Notes under the pieces: model-generated | The model's database searches: none | What the model was told of the DNA's origin: nothing | Seen by the model: the letters and a program-made list of their open reading frames with translations, nothing else | Shown here: positions 18,982 through 28,760 of the stretch, piece after piece | Numbering within the stretch: position 1 is the first letter of the stretch | How the letters are laid out: every line of letters begins with the position of its first letter | Assembly: GCF_038967635.1 (NCBI RefSeq) | Contig: NZ_CP152413.1 | Span: 4,030,001-4,094,000 of the forward strand | Source of the DNA: Bradyrhizobium sp. B124 | GTDB lineage: Bacteria > Pseudomonadota > Alphaproteobacteria > Rhizobiales > Xanthobacteraceae | Reading direction: 5' to 3' | Length of the DNA: 64,000 nt | Position numbers and translations under genes: made by a program

Positions 18982-19800
18982 ATGAGCAGGGCGCTTGCCG
19001 TCTTCCACGGCCGGTTCGGTCGCGCGACGGTCTATCAGTTGAACCGTCCCTTCAACGTGCATGCGCACCGCGAAGGGCACCTGATCTTTCATGTCGGCGG
19101 AACGCCGGCGCAGATCGATGTCTCCGAGCAGCGCCTGCTGCTCAAGGACGACACCGTGGTTGCGGTCAACCCGTGGGAACCGCACAATTTTCTGCCGACC
19201 GACATGGACCACGGCGCGATCTTCTTCGTGCTCTATGTCAACGCCGAATGGTTCGCGCCGCAGCCGGCGAGCGCGCAGGGCCTGCGGTTCGGCCGCACCT
19301 TCTTTCCGCGCACGGAGGCGCTCGACCGGCTGATCCGCCGCACCGCAGCACTGGTGTGCGGCGCGCCGTCGCTGCGCAGCCTCGACTGCGAGCTCCGGCA
19401 GCTGATCGACTCCTGCTACGAGGAGAGCTGGCAGGCGGCGCAGGACGCGCGCGCCGCCGCCGCGGTGACCGATTTCCGGGTCCGCAAATCGATCAAGCTG
19501 ATGTCGGAAAGCCCCGGCGCCGAGATCGAGCTCGATGCGATCGCGCGCGAAGCGGGGTTGTCGCGGCCGCATTTCTACCGGCTGTTCCGCACCCAGACCG
19601 GCGTCACCCCTCACCTCTACATGAACACGCTAATCATGGAGCAGGCGCTGGATGCGCTGGTCGCGACCGAAACGCCGATCGCCGATATCGGCTTCGATCT
19701 CGGCTTCTCCTCGCAGAGCGGTTTCACCCGCTTCTTCGCCGCCAATGTCGGCATGGCCCCGACCGACTATCGCCGCGCTGCCAAGGTGTTGCGGCCGTGA
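18982..19800 (+). CDS. AraC family transcriptional regulator (cupin sensor)
   Basis: 272 residues with GGAGGGGAGG before the ATG. The N-terminal half has a cupin-like sensor (NRPFNVHAHREGHLIFHVGG, VNPWEPHNFLPT). The C-terminal ~100 residues have two helix-turn-helix motifs (LDAIAREAGLSRPHFYRLFR and IADIGFDLGFSSQSGFTRFF). It sits between livK and livH of one transport operon, so it is the best candidate for the pathway-specific regulator of the whole cluster. The sensed compound is unknown. Confidence 0.9.
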   Translation: MSRALAVFHGRFGRATVYQLNRPFNVHAHREGHLIFHVGGTPAQIDVSEQRLLLKDDTVVAVNPWEPHNFLPTDMDHGAIFFVLYVNAEWFAPQPASAQGLRFGRTFFPRTEALDRLIRRTAALVCGAPSLRSLDCELRQLIDSCYEESWQAAQDARAAAAVTDFRVRKSIKLMSESPGAEIELDAIAREAGLSRPHFYRLFRTQTGVTPHLYMNTLIMEQALDALVATETPIADIGFDLGFSSQSGFTRFFAANVGMAPTDYRRAAKVLRP

Positions 19801-19920
19801 AAGAGTTCCAGAGCAGACGATAAAAGATACTCTCGATCAAATCCGCCGCTTTCGCCCTCGGTAGGATACTGGACACGCGGCCCGGCAGACGGTCGCGACG
19901 TCAGAGGGAACGCGACGGAG

Positions 19921-20931
19921 ATGGCCAGGTTCATCGAACGCCATCCGGCCTGGGCGCTGATCGTGATCATCGCGGTCGCGGTGCTGCTGTGGCTGGTGTT
20001 CGCGATCTGGCCGCCGGGGCTGGAAGCCGCGATCGGCCGCAAGCGCGTGTTCCTCAACGCCGTCTTGAACGGCGTCACGCTCGGTGGGCTGTATTTCCTG
20101 GTGGCCAGCGGCTTCACGCTGATCTTCGGCCTGATGCGCAACGTCAACCTCGCCCACGGCTCGCTCTATCTGTTCGGTGGCTATATCGGCTACGCGATCA
20201 GCACCTGGACCGGATCATGGATCCTCAGCTTCATCGTCGCTTTCATCGCGGCGGCGCTGGTCGGCGTGATCCTGCAGCTCGCCGTGTTCCGCCGCATGGA
20301 GGGTCAGGACCTCAGGCAGACCATGGTCACGATCGGGCTCTCGATCGTGTTCGCGGATTTGATGCTCTGGGTGTTTGGCGGCGACTTCTACCAGGTCCAG
20401 ACCCCGAGCTGGCTGATCGGGCCGGTGCAGCTGCCGCTGCTCACCGCAATCAAATCATCGGGCGAGCCGGTCTATCTGCAATATCCGCTGGTACGGCTGG
20501 TGATCTTCGCGGCGTCCGTCGTGATCGGCGTCGCAATGTGGCTGGCGCTCAACCGTACGCGGATCGGCATGATCGTGCGCGCCGGGGTCGACGACCGCGA
20601 CATCCTGGCCGCGACCGGGGTGCGGATCCAGCTGGTGTTCGTGCTGGTGTTCGCGCTCGGCGCGGGGCTCGCCGGCATCGCCGGCGTGGTTGGCGGCACC
20701 TTCCAGTCGCTGTCGCCGGGCGAGGACACCCGCTTCCTGCTCGCCTCGCTCGTGGTCGTGATCGTCGGCGGCATGGGCTCGATCCCGGGCGCTGCGCTCG
20801 GCGCCGTCATCATCGGGCTCGCCGAGCAGCTCGGCTCGGTCTACATCCCGACCTACGCTATCGTCGTCACCTTCCTGATCATGGTCGTGGTGCTGGCGCT
20901 GCGGCCGCAGGGCCTGCTCGCGAGGCGATGA
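19921..20931 (+). CDS. livH: Branched-chain-type ABC transporter permease (LivH)
   Basis: 336 residues, with about eight hydrophobic spans starting at residue ~10 (WALIVIIAVAVLLWLVFAI). The LivH hallmark GVTLGGLYFLVASGFTLIFGLMRNVNLAHG is present, and the conserved late region GGMGSIPGAALGAVIIGLAEQ is intact. It forms one half of the inner-membrane channel with LivM, whose ATG comes one base after this stop. This is an ordinary family member; specificity is set mainly by the binding protein. Confidence 0.93.
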   Translation: MARFIERHPAWALIVIIAVAVLLWLVFAIWPPGLEAAIGRKRVFLNAVLNGVTLGGLYFLVASGFTLIFGLMRNVNLAHGSLYLFGGYIGYAISTWTGSWILSFIVAFIAAALVGVILQLAVFRRMEGQDLRQTMVTIGLSIVFADLMLWVFGGDFYQVQTPSWLIGPVQLPLLTAIKSSGEPVYLQYPLVRLVIFAASVVIGVAMWLALNRTRIGMIVRAGVDDRDILAATGVRIQLVFVLVFALGAGLAGIAGVVGGTFQSLSPGEDTRFLLASLVVVIVGGMGSIPGAALGAVIIGLAEQLGSVYIPTYAIVVTFLIMVVVLALRPQGLLARR

Positions 20932-20932
20932 G

Positions 20933-22018
20933 ATGTCGTTGCTCCAGAGCATCCAGTTCCGCCCCGACCCATCCGCCAACGCGACCCGCCGCGCCTTGAT
21001 CCGCGCCTGGCCGGAATTCCAGAACCCGGCGGCCTGGCTGGTCGCGCTGATCCTCGTGATCATGCCGCTGATCGCCAACGGCTTCTTCCTGATCGAGATC
21101 TTCGCCACCACGCTGATCCTCGGCGTCATCGCGCTGAGCCTGATGTTCCTCGCCGGCTATGGCGGCATGGTCAGCCTGATGCAGCTCACGATCGCGGGCT
21201 TTGCCGGCTACATGGTCGCGGTGTTCGGCATGAGCGGCAACGCCAATATCAGCCTCGGCTGGCCGTGGTGGCTCGCAACGCCAATGGCGCTCGCGCTGGC
21301 GACGCTGTTCGGCACGCTCGGCGGCGCGCTCGCGGTGCGCACCGAGGGCATCTACACCATCATGATCACGCTCGCGATCGGTGCGGCATTCTACTACTTC
21401 ACCAACCAGAACTGGGCGATCTTCAACGGCCATACCGGCATCAACACCGTCGCGACCCCGCACTTCTGGGGCGTCGACTGGCGCGCCGACATCGCCTTCT
21501 ATTATGTGACGCTCGGCGTCGCCGCGATCTGCTACTTCGCCGTCCAGTATGTCTCGCGCGCGCCGTTCGGCCTCGCGCTGCAAGGCGTCCGCGACAACCC
21601 CCGCCGCATGGCCGCGCTCGGCTTCAATCCCAATGCCCACCGCATCGCCGCCTACGCCTTCGCCGCCTTCATCGCGGCACTCGGCGGCGTGTTGCAGGTC
21701 TGGAACTACCGGCAGATCTCGCCGGGCTCAGTCAGCGTCGGCGCTTGCATCGACGTCCTGATCATCGCCGTGGTCGGCGGCATCACCCGGCCGATCGGCC
21801 CGTTCATCGGCGCGCTGATCTTCGTGCTGCTGCGCACCTTCGCGCTCGACGTGCTGATCAAGTTCGGGCTCGACGGCAACCGCTTCCGGCTGCTGATCGG
21901 GCTCGGCTTCCTCGCCATCGTGTTCTGGTCGTCCGACGGCGTGATCGGCCTCTGGGAACGCTGGCGGCGCCGCAGCGCATCCGCGACACAACGTTCGGTC
22001 GGAGGCCGCCATGGATAG
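20933..22018 (+). CDS. livM: Branched-chain-type ABC transporter permease (LivM)
   Basis: 361 residues, multi-span. After a soluble N-terminal stretch come ~8-9 hydrophobic segments including LILVIMPLIANGFFLIEIFATTLILG and the family motif AGYGGMVSLMQLTIAGFAGYMVAV. The coupling-helix region has GLALQGVRDNPRRMAALGFNP. The gene overlaps the next ATPase gene by 8 bp, so the two are translationally coupled. It pairs with the LivH upstream to form the permease. Confidence 0.92.
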   Translation: MSLLQSIQFRPDPSANATRRALIRAWPEFQNPAAWLVALILVIMPLIANGFFLIEIFATTLILGVIALSLMFLAGYGGMVSLMQLTIAGFAGYMVAVFGMSGNANISLGWPWWLATPMALALATLFGTLGGALAVRTEGIYTIMITLAIGAAFYYFTNQNWAIFNGHTGINTVATPHFWGVDWRADIAFYYVTLGVAAICYFAVQYVSRAPFGLALQGVRDNPRRMAALGFNPNAHRIAAYAFAAFIAALGGVLQVWNYRQISPGSVSVGACIDVLIIAVVGGITRPIGPFIGALIFVLLRTFALDVLIKFGLDGNRFRLLIGLGFLAIVFWSSDGVIGLWERWRRRSASATQRSVGGRHG

Positions 22019-22793
22019 CGTCGCGCAGCGACTGTCCGTGGTCGGCGCCGGCGCAGCCCTGGAGCTGCGCGGCGTGACCCGGCTGTTCGGCGCGCTGGCG
22101 GCGCTGACCGACGTCACCATCACCGTGCGTCCGGGCGAGCGGCGCGCGGTGCTCGGCTCGAACGGCGCCGGCAAGACGACGCTGTTCAACTGCATCACCG
22201 GCGACTTCCCGCCCTCCTCCGGCACGATCCGCTTCTTCGGCGAGGACATCACCCAGTTCCCGCCCTATGAGCGGATCCGCCGCGGACTGCGCCGCACCTA
22301 CCAGATCTCGGCGCTGTTCCCCGGCCTCACCGTGCAGGACAACGTCTATCTCGCCTGCCGCGGCGTCTCCCGCGGCCGGTTCTCGTTGCTGCGCCCGGGG
22401 CAGAACGATGCGCTGATGCACGCGACTGAAACGCTGGTGCAGGCCGTGCACCTTGCCGGCGTCAAGGAGCAGCGCGTCGCCGAGCTGGCGCATGGCCAGC
22501 AGCGCCAGCTCGAGATCGCACTAGCCCTCGCCGGCGCGCCGCGCTTCATCCTGTTCGACGAGCCGGCGGCGGGACTGTCGCCGACCGAGCGGCGCGAGCT
22601 GATCGAGATCCTGACCTCGCTGCCTGCGCATATCGGCTACATCATCATCGAGCACGACATGGACGTTGCGCTGCGCGTCGTCGAGAGCGTGACGATGATG
22701 CACAACGGCCGCATCTTCAAGGAAGGGCTGCCGCGCGAGATCGAGTCCGATCCCGAGGTGCAGGAGCTTTATCTCGGAGGCGGCCATGAATGA
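22011..22793 (+). CDS. livG: Branched-chain-type ABC transporter ATPase (LivG)
   Basis: 260 residues. Walker A is GSNGAGKT (49-56), the signature region LAHGQQRQLEIAL has the LivG-type variant of LSGGQ, and Walker B is FILFDEPAAG with the H-loop in IIIEHDMD. It hydrolyses ATP for the LivHM permease on the cytoplasmic face. The preceding livM overlaps by 8 bp, and the following fused ATPase gene also overlaps its end by 8 bp. Nothing is unusual in its own sequence. Confidence 0.93.
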   Translation: MDSVAQRLSVVGAGAALELRGVTRLFGALAALTDVTITVRPGERRAVLGSNGAGKTTLFNCITGDFPPSSGTIRFFGEDITQFPPYERIRRGLRRTYQISALFPGLTVQDNVYLACRGVSRGRFSLLRPGQNDALMHATETLVQAVHLAGVKEQRVAELAHGQQRQLEIALALAGAPRFILFDEPAAGLSPTERRELIEILTSLPAHIGYIIIEHDMDVALRVVESVTMMHNGRIFKEGLPREIESDPEVQELYLGGGHE

Positions 22794-24996
22794 CCGTCGC
22801 ACCGCGCCCGCACTCGAGGTGAAGGGCCTCGACGTCTATTACGGCCATGCGCACGCGCTGCAAGGCGTCGACCTTACGCTCGATACCGGCGTGTTCTCGG
22901 TGGTCGGCCGCAACGGCATGGGCAAGACCACGCTGTGCAAGGCCATCATGGGCCTGGTGCGCGCCAGCAGTGGCTCGATCCGGATACGCGGCGAGGAAGT
23001 CACGCGGCTCAATCCGGCGCGCATCGCCCGGCTCGGCGTCGGCTATGTGCCGCAGGGCCGGCGACTGTGGCGTTCGCTGACGGTCGACGAACACCTTGCG
23101 CTCGCCGGCGGACTGCGCCGCGGCGCTTGGACCATCGAGCGCATCTATGACACCTTCCCGCGCCTCGCCGAACGCAGGAACAACGGCGGCAACCAGCTCT
23201 CCGGCGGCGAGCAGCAGATGCTCGCGATCTCGCGCGCACTGCTCACCAATCCGCAGCTCCTGATCATGGACGAGCCGACCGAGGGCCTCGCGCCTGTCAT
23301 CGTCGGGCAAGTCGAGGAGATGCTGCTACGCCTCGGCGACGAAGGCGACATGTCCATCCTGGTCATCGAGCAGAACATCGGCGTCGCGACGGCGGTGTCG
23401 CGCAACGTCGCCATCATGGTCAATGGCCGGATCAATCGCATCATCGACTCCGCGCGGCTCGCCACCGACCGCGAGTTGCAGCAGCGGCTACTCGGCGTCG
23501 GCACCCACGGCGCTGACGAGATTGATCCCGAGACGGCGCCGGCAAAAGCTGAGGCGGCCGGCGCGCCGCAGTCGGAACGCAAGGGTCCGGCTCGCATCTA
23601 CGTCTCCAATCCCGTGCTGCCGACGCGCTGGTCGCAACCGGTGCCGATCGCCCGTATCGAGGCCGCCGCGCGGACGCAGTCCGTCGCCGTCACGCGTCTC
23701 GAGGAAGCAACCCGTACGCGACGCGAACTGGCGACGTCGAGGACATCGGGGCCTCCCGTCGTGCTGGTCGTCGGCACGCTCGACACCAAGGGTGCGGAGC
23801 TGCGCTTCATCCGCGATATCATCGCGGCCAGCGGCCTGCGCACCCGGCTGGTCGACGTTTCGACCAGCGGCAAGGCGGCGAGCTGCGACGTCACCGCGCA
23901 GGAGATTGCCCTCAACCACAGCCGCGGCGGCTCCGGCGTGTTCGGCACCGATCGCGGCGCCTCGGTAACCGCGATGGCGGACGCGTTCGAGCGGTGGCTG
24001 CGCCGCCAGGGCAATGTCGCCGGCATTATTTCCGCCGGGGGTTCGGGCGGCGCGTCGCTGGTCGCACCGGGCATGCGCGCGCTTCCGATCGGCGTACCGA
24101 AGCTCATCATCTCCTCGGTCGCCTCCGGCGACGTCGGTCCCTATGTCGGACCCGCCGACATCACCATGATGTATTCGGTGACCGACGTACAGGGCCTCAA
24201 CTCGATCTCGCGCACGGTGCTCGGCAACGGCGCCCATGCCCTGGTCGGCATGGTCAAGGCGCGGCTCGAGGAACAGACCGGCAAGCCACGCGATACCGGC
24301 GCTCATCCTCCGGCCATCGGCATTACCATGTTCGGCGTCACCACTCAGGCCGTGCAGAAGATCGCAGCCGACCTGCGCGAGGATTTCGAGTGCCTCGTGT
24401 TCCACGCCACCGGCGTCGGCGGCCGATCGATGGAGAAGCTGGTCGAGTCCGGCGAGCTTGCCGGCGTCATCGACCTCACCACGACCGAGGTCTGTGACCT
24501 GCTGATGGGCGGCGTGTTCCCGGCGACCGACGATCGCTTCGGCGCCATCATCCGCAGCCGCGTGCCCTATGTCGGCTCGGTCGGCGCGCTGGATATGGTG
24601 AACTTCGGCGCGCCCGACACGATTCCGGAGCGCTACCGGCAGCGCAAATTCCACGTCCACAATCCGCAGGTCACCTTGATGCGGACCACGCCGGAAGAGA
24701 ACGAGCGCATGGGCCGCTGGATCGGCGAGCGCCTCAACCAGATGGACGGGCCGGTGCGTTTCTTCCTGGCCGAAGGCGGCGTCTCCGCGCTCGATGCGCC
24801 CGGCAAGCCGTTCTGGGACCCCGATGCCGACGCGGCGCTGTTCCGCGCGCTGGAGCGCACCGTGCGCCAGACCGGCAACCGGCAGATCATCCGCATCAAG
24901 CGCAACATCAACGATCCCGAGTTCACCGCCGCCATCGTCAGCGCGTTCCGTCCGCTGCTCGGACGCGCCGGTGGCCGGCGGAGAGTGGCGAGGTGA
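22786..24996 (+). CDS. LivF-type ABC ATPase fused to a Tm-1-like (UPF0261) domain
   Basis: 736 residues, about three times a normal LivF. Residues ~10-240 are a complete LivF ATPase: Walker A GRNGMGKTT (41-49), signature LSGGEQQ (138-144), Walker B LLIMDEPTEG (158-167). A ~85-residue Ala/Arg/Glu-rich linker follows. From ~324 comes a Tm-1-like ATP-binding UPF0261 domain: VVLVVGTLDTKGAELRFIRD, SAGGSGGASLVAPGMRALP and ISSVASGDVGPYVGPADI. The partner TIM-barrel gene is 3 bp downstream. In plant Tm-1, UPF0261 and TIM-barrel domains are fused in one protein, so here the N-terminal half is tied to a transporter ATPase instead. The UPF0261 domain may couple ATP binding to import or to first-step metabolism, which is inference. 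Confidence 0.88.
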   Translation: MNDRRTAPALEVKGLDVYYGHAHALQGVDLTLDTGVFSVVGRNGMGKTTLCKAIMGLVRASSGSIRIRGEEVTRLNPARIARLGVGYVPQGRRLWRSLTVDEHLALAGGLRRGAWTIERIYDTFPRLAERRNNGGNQLSGGEQQMLAISRALLTNPQLLIMDEPTEGLAPVIVGQVEEMLLRLGDEGDMSILVIEQNIGVATAVSRNVAIMVNGRINRIIDSARLATDRELQQRLLGVGTHGADEIDPETAPAKAEAAGAPQSERKGPARIYVSNPVLPTRWSQPVPIARIEAAARTQSVAVTRLEEATRTRRELATSRTSGPPVVLVVGTLDTKGAELRFIRDIIAASGLRTRLVDVSTSGKAASCDVTAQEIALNHSRGGSGVFGTDRGASVTAMADAFERWLRRQGNVAGIISAGGSGGASLVAPGMRALPIGVPKLIISSVASGDVGPYVGPADITMMYSVTDVQGLNSISRTVLGNGAHALVGMVKARLEEQTGKPRDTGAHPPAIGITMFGVTTQAVQKIAADLREDFECLVFHATGVGGRSMEKLVESGELAGVIDLTTTEVCDLLMGGVFPATDDRFGAIIRSRVPYVGSVGALDMVNFGAPDTIPERYRQRKFHVHNPQVTLMRTTPEENERMGRWIGERLNQMDGPVRFFLAEGGVSALDAPGKPFWDPDADAALFRALERTVRQTGNRQIIRIKRNINDPEFTAAIVSAFRPLLGRAGGRRRVAR

Positions 24997-24999
24997 CCC

Positions 25000-25833
25000 A
25001 TGCCCAGGTTTGAACGCGCGGCGCTGTTGAAGAAGTTTCACGCCATGATCGCACGCGGCGAGCCGATCGTCGGCGGCGGCGCCGGCACCGGCCTATCGGC
25101 AAAATGCGAGGAGGCCGGCGGCGTCGACCTGATCGTGATCTACAATTCCGGCCGCTACCGCATGGCCGGCCGCGGCTCGCTCGCCGGACTGATGCCCTAC
25201 GGCGATGCCAACGCCATCGTCGTCGAGATGGCCGGCGAAGTATTACCGGTCGTGACCAAGACGCCGGTGCTCGCCGGCGTCAACGGTACCGATCCGTTCC
25301 GCGACATGGACGTGTTCCTCGAGCAGCTCAAGGCCATCGGCTTCGCCGGCGTGCAGAACTTCCCGACCGTCGGACTGATCGACGGCACCTTCCGCGCCAA
25401 TCTCGAAGAGACCGGGATGTCCTATGCGCTCGAGATCGACATGATCGCGAAGGCGCATGACAAGAACATGCTGACCACGCCCTATGTGTTCAGCGAGCAG
25501 GAAGCGACCGCGATGGCGATCGCGGGCGCCGACATCATCGTCTGCCATATGGGCCTCACCACGGGCGGCACGATTGGCGCGCAGACCGCGCTGAAGCTCG
25601 CCGACTGCCCTGCCCGCATCGAGGCCTGGGCCGAGGCCGCGCTCAGCGTCAATTCGAACATCATCGTGCTCGCGCATGGCGGCCCGATCGCCGATCCCGC
25701 GGATGCCGATTTCATCATGAAGCAGACCCCCAACTGCCACGGCTTCTACGGCGCCTCCTCGATGGAGCGCTTGCCGGTCGAGCGGGCGCTGACGGATCAG
25801 GTTCGCAAGTTCAAGGCGATCGGCGCGCGCTAG
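25000..25833 (+). CDS. Phosphoenolpyruvate hydrolase-like TIM-barrel protein (Tm-1 partner)
   Basis: 277 residues. Typical family segments are present: [34 protein letters not shown] near the N-terminus, [26 protein letters not shown] mid-protein, [11 protein letters not shown], and a C-terminal [17 protein letters not shown]. The family is annotated as phosphoenolpyruvate hydrolase or TIM-barrel signal-transduction-like and corresponds to the C-terminal part of plant Tm-1. It starts 3 bp after the fused LivF/UPF0261 gene, so both halves of a Tm-1 module are made together. No catalytic reaction is established with confidence for this family. Confidence 0.85.
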   Translation: MPRFERAALLKKFHAMIARGEPIVGGGAGTGLSAKCEEAGGVDLIVIYNSGRYRMAGRGSLAGLMPYGDANAIVVEMAGEVLPVVTKTPVLAGVNGTDPFRDMDVFLEQLKAIGFAGVQNFPTVGLIDGTFRANLEETGMSYALEIDMIAKAHDKNMLTTPYVFSEQEATAMAIAGADIIVCHMGLTTGGTIGAQTALKLADCPARIEAWAEAALSVNSNIIVLAHGGPIADPADADFIMKQTPNCHGFYGASSMERLPVERALTDQVRKFKAIGAR

Positions 25834-25859
25834 AGCCGCCGTGACCAAGGGAGGAAGAG

Positions 25860-28751
25860 ATGTCGGGGATGCTGGTCGGTGAATTGATCCTCTGGCTCAT
25901 CGTCGCAATCGTCGCGATCGTCATCATCGTCTATGTGGTGAACTGGCTCTACCACCGCTCATCGAAGGAAACCTCCTTCGTCCGGACCGGTTTCCTCGGC
26001 GAACGCGTGGTGATCAACGGCGGCGCCTTCGTGCTGCCGTTCATCCACGACTACACGCCTGTGAACATGAACGTGCTGCCGATGGGGATCGTGCGCTCCC
26101 GGCAGGATGCCGTGATCACCCGCGACCGGATGCGCGTCGACATCGAGGCCGATTTCTACGTCCGGGTGCAGGCAACCCGCGAGGCCGTCTCGATCGCCGC
26201 CGCCACGCTCGGCCGCCGCACCATGGAGCCGGAGCAGCTGCACACCCTGCTCTCCGGCAAGTTCATCTCCGCGATCCGCTCGGTTGCGTCAGAGATGACG
26301 ATGGAGCAGATGCACGAGCAGCGCGGCGAATATGTCGCCCGCGTCAAGGCCAATGCCGCCGAAGCACTGGCGCAGAATGGCCTCGAGCTGGAGTCGGTCG
26401 CGATCACCGATCTCGACCAGACCGACCTCGAATATTTCAACCCCTCGAACCGCTTCGACGCCGAAGGCCTGACCCGCCTGATGGAGGACATCGAGGCCAA
26501 GCGCAAGCTGCGCAACGACATCGAGCAGGACTCGATGATCAAGATCCGCTCCCGCAACCTGGAGGCCGAGCGGCAAGCGCTGGACATCGAGCGCGAGAGC
26601 GAGACCGCCCGCCTCGAGCAGGAGCGCGACATCGAGATGCGCCGCGCCCTGCAGCGCACCGAAGTCGCGCGCGAGCGCGCGCTGCGCGAGACCGAGGCCG
26701 AACAGGCCCAGATTACCGCGCGCGAAGCCATCGAAAAGGCGCGCATCGCCAACGAGCAGGCTATCACCGAGGCCCGCATCGCCTCCGAACGCGAGACCCG
26801 GCACCGGGAGATCGAACGCACCCGCGCGGTGGAAGAGCGGGAGTTGCTGGCGCGCGAGGAGATCGAGAAGGCCAGGATCGCCAACCAGCGCTCGGTCGAC
26901 ACCACCCGCATCGCCTCCGAGCGCGAGGTCCGCCAGCGCGAGATCGAGCGGATGCGCACCGTGGAGGAGGCCGAGATCGCGGCCCGCGAGTCGATCGAAA
27001 AGGCCCGCATCCAGCAGGACCGCGTCGTCACCGATGCCCGCATCGCCAATGAGGAAGAGACCCGCCGGCGCGAGATCGAGCGCACCCGCGCCGTCGAGGA
27101 AGCCGAGATCGCGGCCCGCGAGGCCACCGAGAAGGCGCGCATCGCCCAGACCATGACGGTCAATGTCGAGCGCATCTCCTCCGACGAACGCACCCGCGCG
27201 CTGGAGATCCAGCAGGTCCGGACCATCCAGGAGGCCGAGATCGAGGCGCAGAAGTCGGTCGAAGCCGCTCGGATCATCAGAGAGAAGACGCTGGCGGCCG
27301 AGCGCATCGCCGCCGATCACACCACGCGCAAGCTCGAGATCGAGCGCAACCAGGCGATCGAGATCGCCGGGATCACCGCGCGCGACGCCACCGAGGCGTC
27401 CCGGATCGCGCAGGAGGAACACGTACGCTCCCTGGAGATCGCACGCACCCGCGCGATCGAGGAAGCCGACATCGCCTCGCGTGAATCGATCGAGGCGGCA
27501 CGCATCTCGCAGGAGAAGTCGGTCGCAGCGCAGCGCATCCGTGCCGAGCGCGAGACCCGCGCGCTCGAGATCGAACGCACCGGAGCGATCGAGGCCGCCG
27601 AGCTGAAGCGCCGCGACGCGGTCGAGCGGCAGCGCATCGATGTCGAGCTGGCGCTGGAGAGCGAGCGGATCACCTCCTCCAGGACCCGCGAGGTGCTCAA
27701 TATCGACCAGAAGCGGGCGATCGAGCTCGCCGACGAGGAGCGCGTCATCGCGCTCGCCGCCAAGCGCTCGGAGCGGATCGATGCCGACCGGCAGGTGAAG
27801 CAGGCCGAGATCACGGCCCGCAAGGAGGTCGAGACCACCGATGTGACCCGCGAGCAGGCGCTGGAGGCGGCGCGGATCGAACGGCGCCGTTCGATCGAGC
27901 AGCTCGAGGTCGCCCGCAATCAATCGCTGCAGGAGGCCGAGATCGCGGCGCGCGAGGAGGTCGAGCGCGCCCGCATCGCCTCCGACCGTGGCCTCGACGA
28001 GGCGAGGGTCGGCCGCGAGCGCGAGCTGCGCAAGCTCGAGGTCAACAGGGAGAAGGACGTCGAGACCGCCTTGATGGAAAAGGCGATCGCGCTGCACCAG
28101 AAGTCGCTGGAGGAATCGGCGGCGCGCGCCGCCGCCGAGGACGCCAGGGTCCACGCCACCGAGGCGGCCGAGCGCGTCGTCACCGCGCGCGAGAGCGAAA
28201 TCGCCAAGCGGCGCAAGACCGTCGAGGTTCTGCTCGCCGAAAAGCAGGCCGAGGAAACCAGGATCGCGGCCGGGGCCGAACGGGTCCGTGCCACGGTCGA
28301 GGCCGAGGCACAGCGGCTGCTCAACGAGGCCGAGAACGTGCTGACCGATCAGGCCCGCTACTCGCTGTTCCGCCGCAAGCTGCTCGACCGGATCGAGGGC
28401 ATCGTGCGCGAGAGCGTCAAGCCGATGGAGAAGATCGAGGGCATCCGCATCCTCCAGGTCGACGGGCTCAATGGCAACGGCAATGGCGGCGGTTCCGGCC
28501 GCAGCGCCACCGACGAGGTGATCGATTCGGCGCTGCGTTACCGCGTGCAGGCGCCGCTGATCGACTCGATCCTGTCGGATATCGGCGTCGAGGGCGGCAG
28601 CCTCGCCAAGATGCCCGGCCTGATCCGCGAGGCCCGGGACATGCAAGGCATCAAGGACTCCGCGCGCAAGAGCGGCGGCGATGCCAAGCCGGCAGCGCCC
28701 GAAGGCGGCGGCGAGCCGCGCCCCGAACGCACGCCGCGCAAGAAGGACTGA
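25860..28751 (+). CDS. Giant flotillin-like (SPFH/band 7) protein with hendecad repeats
   Basis: 963 residues. One N-terminal membrane segment (~8-30, LILWLIVAIVAIVIIVYVVNW) is followed by an SPFH/band-7 domain (~45-230; VVINGGAFVLPFIHDYTPVNM, DRMRVDIEADFYVRV). Then comes a very long charged region. From residue 232 to 627 the sequence can be cut into 36 consecutive 11-residue units without a gap (for example AREAIEKARIA, NQRSVDTTRIA, SEREVRQREIE, RMRTVEEAEIA). After a 3-residue phase slip, eight more units run from 653 to 740. The tail has a Gly/Asn linker and a conserved C-terminus. Bacterial flotillins scaffold membrane microdomains; lengths of ~500-700 are usual. GGAGGAAG precedes the ATG. 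Confidence 0.88.
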   Translation: MSGMLVGELILWLIVAIVAIVIIVYVVNWLYHRSSKETSFVRTGFLGERVVINGGAFVLPFIHDYTPVNMNVLPMGIVRSRQDAVITRDRMRVDIEADFYVRVQATREAVSIAAATLGRRTMEPEQLHTLLSGKFISAIRSVASEMTMEQMHEQRGEYVARVKANAAEALAQNGLELESVAITDLDQTDLEYFNPSNRFDAEGLTRLMEDIEAKRKLRNDIEQDSMIKIRSRNLEAERQALDIERESETARLEQERDIEMRRALQRTEVARERALRETEAEQAQITAREAIEKARIANEQAITEARIASERETRHREIERTRAVEERELLAREEIEKARIANQRSVDTTRIASEREVRQREIERMRTVEEAEIAARESIEKARIQQDRVVTDARIANEEETRRREIERTRAVEEAEIAAREATEKARIAQTMTVNVERISSDERTRALEIQQVRTIQEAEIEAQKSVEAARIIREKTLAAERIAADHTTRKLEIERNQAIEIAGITARDATEASRIAQEEHVRSLEIARTRAIEEADIASRESIEAARISQEKSVAAQRIRAERETRALEIERTGAIEAAELKRRDAVERQRIDVELALESERITSSRTREVLNIDQKRAIELADEERVIALAAKRSERIDADRQVKQAEITARKEVETTDVTREQALEAARIERRRSIEQLEVARNQSLQEAEIAAREEVERARIASDRGLDEARVGRERELRKLEVNREKDVETALMEKAIALHQKSLEESAARAAAEDARVHATEAAERVVTARESEIAKRRKTVEVLLAEKQAEETRIAAGAERVRATVEAEAQRLLNEAENVLTDQARYSLFRRKLLDRIEGIVRESVKPMEKIEGIRILQVDGLNGNGNGGGSGRSATDEVIDSALRYRVQAPLIDSILSDIGVEGGSLAKMPGLIREARDMQGIKDSARKSGGDAKPAAPEGGGEPRPERTPRKKD
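26553..27740 (+). repeat. In-gene 33-bp/132-bp repeats encoding hendecads
   Basis: Within the flotillin-like gene, 33-bp units (11 codons) run in register, and groups of four form a 132-bp (44-residue) higher-order repeat from 26718. Six groups are full length. One group (residues 507-539, starting ARDATEASRIA) has only three units and looks like the product of an in-register 33-bp deletion joining the second and third units. The repeats are diverged at the DNA level. Confidence 0.75.
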
Positions 28752-28760
28752 GCTCGCAAC

